A model generated the notes under the pieces. The model was not told the DNA's origin. It worked only from the letters and a program-made list of their open reading frames with translations, and made no database searches. From positions 1 to 47,984 of the forward strand of contig JAAYAD010000099.1 of NCBI GenBank assembly GCA_012719545.1: DNA of 47,984 nt, in the 5' to 3' direction. Of the stretch, positions 36,723-45,600 are shown one piece after another. This stretch comes from Clostridiaceae bacterium. GTDB taxonomy: Bacteria; Bacillota; Clostridia; DSM-8532. Numbering within the stretch: the stretch's first letter is position 1; each line of letters opens with the position of its first letter. The translations under genes and the position numbers were made by a program.

Positions 36723-37562
36723 ATGAATAGGCGTAAAACTAGAAATATTTTAAGACCTTTATTGTATTTAATTTTGATAATATATGCACTGGTAACATTA
36801 TATCCGTTCCTGTGGGCCGTTTCGGCATCCTTCAAGACTTTCAAGGAAATCACGGGAGGCGGAATATCAATTATACCCAAGAACTTTACCTTCCAGAACT
36901 ATATTGATATTTTCAGAGGAACTGCCCAATATCCCAGATGGTTTCTGAATTCATTGTATGTTGCAGCGGTTGGAACTTTTGTGAATGTAATTCTTAACAG
37001 TATGGCAGGTTATGCACTTGCCCAGATTTCCTTCAAGGGAAGCAAGGCATTTTTATCCCTTTTTATTGCTACCATGACCATTCCCGGCCAGGTGCTTTTA
37101 ATACCCAACTATCTGATTATAAGAAGCCTTGGAATGATGGGCTCCTACAGTGCGCTGATTATACCAAGCGCCGTCAATGTGACCTACATATTCTTCATGA
37201 GGCAGTACTTCATGAATTTTTCAAAGCAGGTTGAGGAAGCAGCTAAAATTGATGGTTTAACACGCACAGGATGCTTTTTCAGAATAGCAATGCCTCTTTC
37301 CCGTCCTGTACTGGCAACCCAGGCAACCTTTATTTTCCTAAGCTTCTGGAACGACTTCACAAAGGCAATGCTGTATATCAAGGATGTTAAGAAATTCACC
37401 CTGCCTGTGGGAATTCAGGCTTCCCAGAGCCAGTCTGCAGGTTTTGTAATGTGGAACGAAATTCTTACTTCCAGTGTAATTTCCATGATCCCCATCCTTA
37501 TAATCTACATATTGCTCAACAAGTACTTCATGACGGGGCTCAGAATGGAAGGCGAAAAGTGA
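36723..37562 (+). CDS. Sugar ABC transporter permease, MalG/UgpE type
   Basis: This 279-residue permease is the second membrane subunit. It has six hydrophobic segments, starting at LLYLILIIYALVTLYPFLWAV, and the EAA loop EEAAKIDGLTRTGCFFRIAMP near residue 185. GGGGAGGGGG precedes ATG 36723. It ends the sugar operon; a hairpin at 37634-37668 separates it from the CRISPR locus. Confidence 0.92.
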   Translation: MNRRKTRNILRPLLYLILIIYALVTLYPFLWAVSASFKTFKEITGGGISIIPKNFTFQNYIDIFRGTAQYPRWFLNSLYVAAVGTFVNVILNSMAGYALAQISFKGSKAFLSLFIATMTIPGQVLLIPNYLIIRSLGMMGSYSALIIPSAVNVTYIFFMRQYFMNFSKQVEEAAKIDGLTRTGCFFRIAMPLSRPVLATQATFIFLSFWNDFTKAMLYIKDVKKFTLPVGIQASQSQSAGFVMWNEILTSSVISMIPILIIYILLNKYFMTGLRMEGEK

Positions 37563-37633
37563 TTTATATAGTTTAGCTATATCATTATTCATATGAATCA
37601 TTGAGAAGCTTTAGTTTACTGTAAACCTAAGGC

Positions 37634-37668
37634 TTTAAAGGGGGTGTCAAGACGACAGCCCCTTTAAA
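37634..37668 (+). terminator. Terminator of the sugar operon
   Basis: TTTAAAGGGGGTGTC (37634-37648) and GACAGCCCCTTTAAA (37654-37668) form a long stem with loop AAGAC; T-rich sequence follows only weakly (AATAGATATTTTT). Confidence 0.65.
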
Positions 37669-37810
37669 TAATAGATATTTTTGAAAAAATGGCAAAATGT
37701 TATTTACAATTATTTTATTGTTTGTCATACTAAAAATAAGTACAAAATTTGTCATTTTATTTGAAGTGAGTTTGGGGTAATAGCGTGATTTTAATCTTAA
37801 AGGTGATATT

Positions 37811-40029
37811 ATGCCGTATATTGCCCATAGAACAGATGACAACAAAGAACAATTGCTGCTTGAACATTTATGTGAAACTGCCAGAATTGCAGCTGATATG
37901 GCAAAGATTATACGAAAAAATAATCTAGCTTATCTGTGTGGTCTTCTACACGATGTAGGCAAATATTCTAAGGAATTTCAGGACAGGATAAAGAACAATG
38001 GCAGTATATGTGATCATTCAACTGCTGGTGCCCAAGTCCTTGAAAAAATAAATGAGCCTCTAGGTAAATTATTAGGGTATATAATTACCGGGCACCATTC
38101 TGGGTTATTGAATGGGGGCGGTTGGGGAGACACCTGTAATGATAAAAGTTTATATGCTAGATTAAAAAAAGAAGTCCCATATTACGGAGATTTTTCTAAG
38201 GAAATAGGTCCAGATATGTATCCTTCCATGAACATAATGATAAAAGAAATTGCTGACACTAAACCATTAGATGCCCTTGATTTAGGTTATTGTCTTTCCT
38301 TTTTAATACGTATGCTTTTTTCATGTTTAGTCGATGCAGATTATTTGGATACAGAACGATTCATGAAAAACGGTACAGTTAAAAGAGGAGTTGAATGCAA
38401 TTTTGTAAATCTGGAAGATAAAATAGTCAGGTACGCAAATTCATTTGTTGTTGATTCTTTCATTAAAGAAAAAAGAAAACAGATATTTGAGGAATGTCTG
38501 AATAAGGCTCAGGGGAAACCTGGAATCTATACACTTACTGTTCCAACAGGTGGAGGAAAAACTATTTCCTCTATGGCTTTTGCATTAAGGCATATAAATT
38601 CTAATCAACAAAATTATATCAGAAGAGTGATTTATGTAATTCCATTTACTAGTATAATAGAACAAAACGCAAAAGTATTCTCAGATATATTTGGAGAAAA
38701 TTTAGTTTTAGAACATCATTCAAATTTTGACTTTGATGATAGTAATGACAATGACATTAATATAAAAAAACTTGCTACAGAAAACTGGGACATGCCTATT
38801 ATAGTAACAACCAATGTTCAATTCTTTGAATCAATTTATGGAAACAAATCATCTAAGCTTAGAAAATTACATAATATAGCGAACAGCGTAATTGTATTTG
38901 ATGAAGTACAGATGCTTCCAACAGACTACCTACTGCCTTGTGTAAAGGCGATGGAGGAACTTGTACATAATTATAATTGCACTATTGTATTATGTAGTGC
39001 TACTCAACCTGAATTGGAGAGGTTTATTCCTAAAAAGTTATCTGTGGAGAGATATGCGGAAATATAAAAGAACTATATAACTCTTTCAACAGGACAAAAA
39101 TCCAATTCATTGGTACTATAAAAGTTGATGAACTCCTAAGCCGCATAACAGTAGAACATCAATGTCTCATTATAGTCAATACGAAAAAACAGGCTAATAA
39201 ACTGTTTGAAAGGTTGACTAAAGAATCTAAAGAAGGTTTTTATTATCTTTCGACATATATGTGCCCAGCACACCGCCTGGATGTGATAGGTGAAATTAAA
39301 CGTAAGCTAAAAGATGGTGAAAAATGTATAGTAGTTTCTACCACACTAATAGAAGCAGGAGTTGATGTGGATTTTCCTGTCGTTTACAGGGTAATGTGCG
39401 GATTAGATTCTATAATTCAATCTGCAGGAAGATGTAACCGTGAAAGAAAGTATGATGTAGCTTACGTCTTTGTTTTTGATTTTGAAGAAAATGATTATAA
39501 ATTAAATTCAAAATCAGCTTATGCCAATTATTTAAATCAAAGGCGAAGTATCACAGAAATTGTAGCATCAAAGTATAATGATGTTTCCTCACCAGAGGCG
39601 ATAAAGGAATATTTTGATATTTTGTTTACAAATATGGACGGCTCTGAATTGGATAAGAAAAGCATAATCAAAAGATTGAATAAAGGCTACAATCTTTCTA
39701 TGCCGAAAGACTTCATCTTTGATTTTGAAGATATAGCTGATGATTTTAAAATAATAGATAACAATACATATTCAGTCATTGTGAAATACGATCAAAATGC
39801 AATAAAAATAATACATGAATTAGAGTATGTAGCTTTTAACAAAGATCTGCTTCGAAAACTTCAAAAATACGCGGTTAATTTATACAAGCATGAATATATC
39901 AAATTGAAGCAAATAAATGCTGTAAAGGATTATGGAGAGAACATAAGTATTCTCATAAACCCCGAAGATTATTCAAAAGAAACAGGGATTATAATCATTG
40001 ATGAATTAGGTATTGCTGAATTTATTTAA
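37811..40029 (+). pseudogene. cas3: Type I-C helicase-nuclease cas3, frameshifted
   Basis: Cas3 unwinds and degrades target DNA after Cascade binding. The first part (37811-39067, 418 aa) has the HD nuclease residues (LCGLLHDVGKYS, CDHSTAG, GHHSG), Walker A PTGGGKT near residue 245 and Walker B DEVQ. It stops at TAA 39065-39067, just after the CSATQP motif. The second part continues at once in another frame (open from 39034; NIKELYNSF onward). It carries TTLIEAGVDVD and the last helicase motif QSAGRCNRE, and ends at 40029. The two would join to about 739 residues, a normal Cas3 size. The total span is 2219 bases, so one base is missing or two are extra. The second part has no good start codon. 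Either the gene is dead, or two polypeptides or frameshifting restore function. AAGGTGA precedes ATG 37811. Confidence 0.85.
39034..39067 (+). other. Frameshift zone in cas3
   Basis: Both frames are open only in this overlap, so the reading frame must change here. Residue continuity is best if the change lies close to 39060 (VERYAEI then NIKELYNSF). The longest homopolymer is A5 at 39032-39036; there is no classic slippery heptamer. Confidence 0.8.
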
Positions 40030-40062
40030 TAGATCAAGTTATTGGCGAGTGAGGTGTTTTTT

Positions 40063-40725
40063 TTGGGATATGGAATTAAAGTACTTATAGAAGGGGAGTA
40101 TGCTCTTTTTACTCGACCAGAGCTTAAAGTTGAGAGGTATTCCTACGATTTTATTACCCCATCTGCTGCACGAGGAATATTGGAATCAATATATTGGCGA
40201 CCACAAATAAAATGGAAAATTAACAAAATACATGTGTTAAGAAAGCCAGAGTTTACTACTATTCTTAGAAACGAAGTAAACAGCAAGATATTTGACACTG
40301 AAGTTAAATCATTGATGACTAATCAAAAGGGTGCAAAAGGGTATATTGATACAACTAGGTCAATACAACAAAGGTCGTCTACAATTTTAAAGAACGTTAA
40401 ATATGTTATTGAAGCCGAATTTTTTATGACAGGTGTGAACAGTAAAGAAGGAGATACTCCCGAAAAACACTATAATATAATGCTTAGACGATTACGAAAT
40501 GGCCAGTACTTTCATAAAGCATATCTTGGCTGCAGAGAGTTCCCAGCTAAAGTAACTTTGCTGGAAGGAGAGTGTCCCAAAAGTGAACTGGTTGGTGAAC
40601 AGGATTATGGCATGATGCTATATGATATGGATTATTCTGATAAGCATAACATAATACCTATTTTTTTCAGAGCAAAAATGGTTAATGGAGTAATAGATCT
40701 TAACGAGGTTGAGAAAGTGAGGTGA
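40063..40725 (+). CDS. cas5c: CRISPR-associated Cas5c (crRNA endonuclease of type I-C)
   Basis: In type I-C this protein replaces Cas6: it cuts the repeat RNA and stays as a Cascade subunit. The 220-residue product begins GYGIKVLIEGEYALFTRPEL and continues with SYDFITPSAARGILESIYW, the family hallmark. RRLRNGQYFHKAYLGCREFPA lies in the C-terminal half. The start was set to TTG 40063, which gives the usual MGYGIKV beginning with GAGGTG 6 bases upstream; a run of eight T separates the two. A longer frame from TTG 40042 has no ribosome site. It starts 33 bases after cas3 and is followed after 4 bases by cas8c. Confidence 0.9.
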   Translation: MGYGIKVLIEGEYALFTRPELKVERYSYDFITPSAARGILESIYWRPQIKWKINKIHVLRKPEFTTILRNEVNSKIFDTEVKSLMTNQKGAKGYIDTTRSIQQRSSTILKNVKYVIEAEFFMTGVNSKEGDTPEKHYNIMLRRLRNGQYFHKAYLGCREFPAKVTLLEGECPKSELVGEQDYGMMLYDMDYSDKHNIIPIFFRAKMVNGVIDLNEVEKVR

Positions 40726-40729
40726 TGGG

Positions 40730-42523
40730 ATGCTTAATACTCTAGTACGCTATTATGAGATACTTGCAGAAGATGCAAACAGTATGATTCCCAAACAAGG
40801 TTATGGAATAGCTAAAATATCCTTTTCTCTTAATATCGATGATAATGGAGATCTAATCAATATAACATCATGCAAGATTCACGATGGTAAAAAGCTAGTG
40901 CCAAAGCCCATGATGGTTCCCCAACCTGTTACAGGAAGATCTGGAACTAAAGCTCAACCAGATTTTCTTTTTGGCAACTCAAGCTATGTATTGGGATTTG
41001 ATAGCAAGGACAATAAAGAAATGACCCGAAAATGTTTTAATGCATTCAAAGAATTTAACATTCAAATTCTTAGAAATGCTCCATGCAAGGAAGCAGAATC
41101 AGTTATTAAATTTCTGGAAAAATGGAATCCTGATAATGCTTCTGCAAATCCTTTATTTGCGGAATATCTTGATGAAATATACAAAGGGGCAGTCTTTATA
41201 TTCCGTTATCACGGAATAAAAGATGTTCACAATATTCCTGTTGTTAGAAAAGCATGGGAAATATACAAAAAAATACAAAGAAACAGTTTTGAAAATACAG
41301 TACAACAGTGTCTGGTTACTGGGGAAAAAACTTCAATTACAGTATTGCATGATTCCATTAAAGGACTCTATAATGGCCAACCAATGGGCAATAAACTTGT
41401 ATCATTTAATGCTAACGCCTATGAATCCTATAATCCATCGAAAAAATTAAAACAGGGATTGAATGCTCCAGTAGGAGAATATGCAGCTTTTGCCTATGCT
41501 ACCGCACTTAATAAATTATTATCAGATAATAGCCACAAAATAATACTTGGGGACACAACAGTAGTATTCTGGGCGGAAACAGCAGCTCCAATATATCAGG
41601 ATATCTTTTCAATTTTTATGGATTGTTCTGAAATTTTTACAGAGCAACAAAATAAAAAATATGTGCGTTCAGAACAAGCAGAGATGATTGTAAAAAAAAT
41701 ACTTGACAGCATTTCAAAAGGTAATTCTGTAGATGCCGATAATTTTTATAAAAATGTATTGGATAACAATATTCGCTTTTATGTTTTAGGATTATCTCCC
41801 AATGCTGCTAGAATATCTGTACGATTTTTCCTTCAAGGTAATTTTGGCAGTTTTATTAATCGCATTACAAGCCATTATGAAGATCTATCCATACAAAGAC
41901 AATTTGAGTCAGATCTTCCTTCTATCCCTGTCTGGAAGATACTCAATGAAACACTTCCCCAAAAATCTGAAGACAAGTCGATTTCAACTTATTTATCGAC
42001 TTCGCTCATGCGCTCAATTATTATGGGGGATGATTATCCGGCTTCTTTATATCAGACTATTTTATTAAGAATACGGGGAGAACAGAATGTAAACTATTAC
42101 AAAGCATCAATACTCAAGGCATGCTTGCTGAGAAAAGAAAGAAAAATGAAAAACAAAATGTATAAGGAGGTTTTAACATTGGCATTGAACGAAGAAAGCA
42201 AGAATAAGGCTTATCTTTTAGGCAGACTGTTTGCTGTACTGGAAAAAGCTCAAAAAGACGCAAATCCAGAAGTAAAATCAACAATACGTGACAGATATTT
42301 TTCTTCAGCGAGTACTACTCCTGCCACTACTTTTCCTATTCTATTGTCACTTGTCCAGCACCATATATCAAAATCTGACTACGGAGCAAGTATTGAAAGA
42401 AAAATAACAGAAATTATGGATAAGCTCGATGTAGATCCATTTCCAAAAGTATTGTCCTTAGATGAACAAGGGCTGTTTTATTTAGGCTTTTATCATCAAA
42501 GAAATTCATTCTATAAGAAATAA
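40730..42523 (+). CDS. cas8c: Type I-C Cascade large subunit Cas8c (Csd1)
   Basis: This 597-residue protein is the large subunit that recognises the PAM and holds the target. The Csd1 pattern is visible: LVRYYEILAED at the N-terminus, GRSGTKAQPDFLFGNSSYVLGFD near residue 80, CLVTGEKTSI near 195, LVSFNANAYESYNPSKKLKQG near 225 and FYVLGLSPNAARISVRFFLQGNFG near 350. Length is normal. GATGG precedes ATG 40730. The C-terminal 114 residues can also be translated separately from TTG 42179 as Cas11c. It sits between cas5c and cas7c, as in standard I-C operons. Confidence 0.93.
   Translation: MLNTLVRYYEILAEDANSMIPKQGYGIAKISFSLNIDDNGDLINITSCKIHDGKKLVPKPMMVPQPVTGRSGTKAQPDFLFGNSSYVLGFDSKDNKEMTRKCFNAFKEFNIQILRNAPCKEAESVIKFLEKWNPDNASANPLFAEYLDEIYKGAVFIFRYHGIKDVHNIPVVRKAWEIYKKIQRNSFENTVQQCLVTGEKTSITVLHDSIKGLYNGQPMGNKLVSFNANAYESYNPSKKLKQGLNAPVGEYAAFAYATALNKLLSDNSHKIILGDTTVVFWAETAAPIYQDIFSIFMDCSEIFTEQQNKKYVRSEQAEMIVKKILDSISKGNSVDADNFYKNVLDNNIRFYVLGLSPNAARISVRFFLQGNFGSFINRITSHYEDLSIQRQFESDLPSIPVWKILNETLPQKSEDKSISTYLSTSLMRSIIMGDDYPASLYQTILLRIRGEQNVNYYKASILKACLLRKERKMKNKMYKEVLTLALNEESKNKAYLLGRLFAVLEKAQKDANPEVKSTIRDRYFSSASTTPATTFPILLSLVQHHISKSDYGASIERKITEIMDKLDVDPFPKVLSLDEQGLFYLGFYHQRNSFYKK
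42179..42523 (+). CDS. cas11c: Cas11c small subunit from an internal start in cas8c
   Basis: An in-frame TTG at 42179 lies 8 bases after a perfect AAGGAGG (42164-42170) inside cas8c. It would give a 114-residue, mostly helical protein starting ALNEESKNKAYLLGRLFAVLEKAQKD. Independent translation of a small subunit from the end of cas8c is established for other type I-C systems, and the size and place fit. The TTG start is inferred; a second TTG at 42185 is farther from the site. Confidence 0.7.
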   Translation: MALNEESKNKAYLLGRLFAVLEKAQKDANPEVKSTIRDRYFSSASTTPATTFPILLSLVQHHISKSDYGASIERKITEIMDKLDVDPFPKVLSLDEQGLFYLGFYHQRNSFYKK

Positions 42524-42556
42524 ATAAAGAAATAAATATTAGGAGGTATTATCAGA

Positions 42557-43447
42557 ATGAGTGAAGCAATAAAAAACAGATATGAATTTAGTATGTTTTT
42601 TGAAGTGGAAAATGGAAATCCAAATGGAGATCCGGACGCAGGTAATGTACCACGCAGAGATGCAGAAACTGGTTATGGTATCGTAACTGACGTGTGCATA
42701 AAAAGAAAAATCAGAAATTATGTTGACATTGTTAAGCAGGATCAGCAAGGATACAGGATTTATGTGAGAAATGGTATTCCACTTGATACAAATAGAAAAT
42801 GGGCATATAAAGAATGCAACGTTCAGCCGCCTACTGATTCAAAAGGTAAAGTGACAGCAGATGAGCCAGAAAAGGAAGAATTTAAACAACTAACAAGATT
42901 TATGTGTGATAATTTCTACGACATACGGGCATTTGGTGCAGTTATGACCCTGGCTTATAATTGCGGTCAGGTCAGGGGGCCAGTTCAATTAGGTTTTGCA
43001 AAAAGCGTTGACATAATTTCTCCTCAAGAAATCGGGATTACAAGCTGTACATATGCCAATGAGGGAGAAAAAAGTTCTAAAATGGGCAGAAAAAATATTG
43101 TTCCGTATGCGTTGTATCGTGTAGACGGATTTATATCTCCAAATCTTGCTCTCAAAGAAACAGGAGGGACAGGTTTCTCAGAGGAAGATCTTAAACTATT
43201 TTGGGATGCACTTATAAATATGTTTGACTTTGATCACTCTGCTGCTCGAGGGAAAATGGCAACAAGAGCTCTATTCATTTTCAAGCATGATAGTATATAT
43301 GGAAACTGCTCAGCTTATAAACTTTTTGAATCTATTTCTGCAAAGAGAAAAGACGGTGTTGTTGTACCCAGGAGTTTTCACGATTATATAATTGAAGTCA
43401 ATGAAGAAAAAATACCACAGGGAGTTACATTAAAGAGGTTAGTATAA
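42557..43447 (+). CDS. cas7c: Type I-C Cascade backbone subunit Cas7c (Csd2)
   Basis: This 296-residue protein forms the helical backbone along the crRNA. The start is typical (RYEFSMFFEVENGNPNGDPDAGN VPR region, residues 8-33). GAVMTLAYNCGQVRGPVQLGFAKSVD lies in the middle, and FDFDHSAARGKMATRALFIFKHD near residue 225. AGGAGGT precedes ATG 42557. Its stop overlaps the start of cas4 (TAATG), so the two are translationally coupled. Confidence 0.95.
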   Translation: MSEAIKNRYEFSMFFEVENGNPNGDPDAGNVPRRDAETGYGIVTDVCIKRKIRNYVDIVKQDQQGYRIYVRNGIPLDTNRKWAYKECNVQPPTDSKGKVTADEPEKEEFKQLTRFMCDNFYDIRAFGAVMTLAYNCGQVRGPVQLGFAKSVDIISPQEIGITSCTYANEGEKSSKMGRKNIVPYALYRVDGFISPNLALKETGGTGFSEEDLKLFWDALINMFDFDHSAARGKMATRALFIFKHDSIYGNCSAYKLFESISAKRKDGVVVPRSFHDYIIEVNEEKIPQGVTLKRLV

Positions 43448-44121
43448 TGCCATACAAAGAAGATGATTACCTAAGCCTGTCAGGTATACAACATTTTGAG
43501 TTTTGCAGGCGCCAATGGGCATTGATACATATCGAGCAACAGTGGGAAGAAAATCTTCGGACGGTGGAAGGCCATTTATTGCATACACGTGCTCATGACT
43601 CCCTCAAAACGGAGACTAGGAATGATATAATCATTACACGAGGTATGCCAGTTTTTTCTGCAGAACTTGGAATATACGGTGTGTGCGATGTTGTGGAATT
43701 CCACCGTTCTGATAATGGAGCCTTGTTGTATGGAAGAGACGGAAAATATTTACCATATCCTACTGAATATAAAAGAGGACGCCCTAAAAGTAATGACATT
43801 GATATATTGCAACTTACAGCACAGGCTATGTGCCTGGAGGAAATGTTGTGCTGCGAAGTTAAATCAGGTTTCCTTTTTTATGGAGAAACACGTCATAGAT
43901 ATGAAGTCAATTTTACAAATGAGCTAAAAGATAAGGTGAGAAAAAGATTCAATGAAATGCATCAATATTATCACCGCAGATATACTCCTAAAGTTAAAAT
44001 ATCGAAACAATGCAAGGGTTGTTCACTACAGCATATTTGTTTACCAATGCTAGGAAAGAAATCTGTAAATGATTATATTAACAGTATGATTAAGGAGGGA
44101 ACTAGTGAGAAAACTACTTAA
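43447..44121 (+). CDS. cas4: Cas4 exonuclease of the adaptation module
   Basis: This 224-residue RecB-like nuclease with an Fe-S cluster would select PAM-bearing prespacers with Cas1-Cas2. The cluster cysteines are seen as FEFCRRQWALIH near residue 20 and the C-terminal KQCKGCSLQHIC. The nuclease core has GVCDVVEF, PTEYKRGRPK and QLTAQAMCLEE. All key residues are present, so it looks functional. ATG 43447 overlaps the cas7c stop, and its end overlaps the cas1 start by 17 bases. Confidence 0.93.
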   Translation: MPYKEDDYLSLSGIQHFEFCRRQWALIHIEQQWEENLRTVEGHLLHTRAHDSLKTETRNDIIITRGMPVFSAELGIYGVCDVVEFHRSDNGALLYGRDGKYLPYPTEYKRGRPKSNDIDILQLTAQAMCLEEMLCCEVKSGFLFYGETRHRYEVNFTNELKDKVRKRFNEMHQYYHRRYTPKVKISKQCKGCSLQHICLPMLGKKSVNDYINSMIKEGTSEKTT

Positions 44122-45136
44122 CACATTATATGTTACGACACCTGATTCATATCTATCTTTGGATGGTGAAACAATCGTGATATTGAATCAGGATAAAACT
44201 TTGGGAAGGATACCGTTACATAATTTGGAGTCAATAGTTTCCTTTGGATTTAATGGTGCAAGTCCTGCTCTGATGGGTGAGTGCGCAAGACGTAACATTT
44301 CTCTTTGTTTTTTGACACCTAATGGTAACTTTTTAGCTAGAGTTACAGGAGAAGTACATGGAAATGTAACTTTGAGAAAAGAGCAATATCGTATCTCTGA
44401 AGATAATGAAAAATCATTAAAAATTGCACGCAATATCATAATAGGTAAAGTTTATAATTCAAGGTGGGCAATTGAAAGAGTTACCAGAGAACATCCATTA
44501 AGTGTTGATATTGATAAGCTTAAAAAAGTATCTGCACAGCTTCAGGAACGTATTTATCTTATAAAAGAATGTAAATCAATCGATCAATTGAGAGGTTTTG
44601 AAGGAGAGGCTTCAGCGTTATATTTCTCTGTTTTTAATGATATGATTCTGCACCAAAAAGAATACTTTGGCTTTAATGGTCGAAATAAGCGACCTCCACG
44701 TGATCGTATAAATGCGTTGCTATCTTTTGTTTATACTTTATATACAAATAAAATAGCATCTGCACTTGAAACTGTTGGCCTGGATCCTTATGTTGGTTTT
44801 CTTCATACCGATCGTCCAGGAAGAGTCTCACTTGCCCTAGACATAATAGAGGAATTTCGACCAGTTATGGCAGATCGTTTTGTTATTTCTCTAATTAATA
44901 AACAAATTATTGGAGAAAAAGGCTTTAAAATAAGAGAAAATGGCTCTATAGAAATAACTGAAGATACCAGGAAAAATGTCTTAATGCATTGGCAACAGAG
45001 ACAAAAAGAAATAATCAGACATCCGTTTATAGAAGAAAAGATTGAGTGGGGATTAGCGCCATATGTACAAGCTTTGCTTTTAGCAAGATACATACGTGGC
45101 GACTTGGATGAATACCCACCTTTTTTGTGGAAGTAG
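44105..45136 (+). CDS. cas1: CRISPR integrase Cas1 (type I-C)
   Basis: This 343-residue protein integrates new spacers together with Cas2. Metal-binding residues are seen in RGFEGEASALYF (Glu, near residue 160) and GFLHTDRPGRVSLALDIIEEFRP (His and acidic residue, near 225-245). NKRPPRDRINALLSF lies between them. The start is GTG 44105, with AAGGAGGGA 4-5 bases upstream inside the end of cas4. It ends 8 bases before the cas2 ATG. Confidence 0.95.
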   Translation: MRKLLNTLYVTTPDSYLSLDGETIVILNQDKTLGRIPLHNLESIVSFGFNGASPALMGECARRNISLCFLTPNGNFLARVTGEVHGNVTLRKEQYRISEDNEKSLKIARNIIIGKVYNSRWAIERVTREHPLSVDIDKLKKVSAQLQERIYLIKECKSIDQLRGFEGEASALYFSVFNDMILHQKEYFGFNGRNKRPPRDRINALLSFVYTLYTNKIASALETVGLDPYVGFLHTDRPGRVSLALDIIEEFRPVMADRFVISLINKQIIGEKGFKIRENGSIEITEDTRKNVLMHWQQRQKEIIRHPFIEEKIEWGLAPYVQALLLARYIRGDLDEYPPFLWK

Positions 45137-45144
45137 GTGAAAGA

Positions 45145-45435
45145 ATGCTAGTTTTGATTACATACGATGTCAATACAGCTACTGAAGCAGGAAGAAAGCG
45201 GCTAAGAAAAGTTGCAAAGGTGTGTACTAATTTTGGACAGAGAGTACAAAATTCCGTATTCGAGTGTGTTATGGATGCTGCTAAGACGACAGAAGTAAAA
45301 GCACTGTTGGAAAATATTATTGATAAAGAAAAGGATAGCTTGAGATTTTATTATTTAGGGAATAACTACAGAGGAAAAGTTGAACATATTGGCGTTAAAG
45401 AAAGTTTTGATATGGAAGGAACATTAATTATATAA
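45145..45435 (+). CDS. cas2: Cas2 (type I-C)
   Basis: This 96-residue ferredoxin-fold protein bridges two Cas1 dimers. It begins MLVLITYDVNT, with the conserved Asp of the first strand, and contains RRLRKVAK-like and GQRVQNSVFECVMD segments. ATG 45145 was chosen with AGGTGAAAG just upstream; the frame is open upstream to GTG 45127, which would overlap the end of cas1. It is the last cas gene; the leader begins directly after it. Confidence 0.93.
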   Translation: MLVLITYDVNTATEAGRKRLRKVAKVCTNFGQRVQNSVFECVMDAAKTTEVKALLENIIDKEKDSLRFYYLGNNYRGKVEHIGVKESFDMEGTLII

Positions 45436-45600
45436 TTGGTGCGAATGTGAAGCGTACAAAAACTGCTTAGATGATCCGCACCATTATTTTGTTAAAATAA
45501 TTAGCATAATAGGAATAATTTGAGAAAAATTATTGCGAATAATTGTATTGTATTAATAAAAGAATTGTTATAAATAAATGTTTTTTTGTGATATTTTGCT
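45436..45600 (+). promoter_or_regulatory. CRISPR leader
   Basis: These 165 bases lie between cas2 and the first repeat and are very AT-rich. Near the cas2 end GGTGCG (45438-45443) and CGCACC (45477-45482) can pair around GAAGCG, an arrangement typical of I-C leaders. AATAATTT and AAATTATT near 45512-45532 form a second dyad. The array promoter must be here, but no convincing -35/-10 pair was found. The open frames crossing this region are not genes. Confidence 0.7.

Noticed and set aside
37718..37755. cas operon promoter TTGTTT-17-TACAAA and the repeated word TTTGTCAT
   Set aside because: The promoter match is weak and the 8-base repeat can occur by chance in such AT-rich sequence.
39031..39037. 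T AAA AAG as a programmed -1 frameshift site in cas3
   Set aside because: It is only a partial match to a slippery heptamer, the shifted frame gives a less Cas3-like junction, and no strong stimulatory stem was seen directly downstream.
39214..40029. Second half of cas3 as an independent gene starting at TTG 39214
   Set aside because: The frame is open and Cas3-like for 60 codons upstream of this TTG and there is no convincing ribosome site, so it is a continuation of a broken gene.
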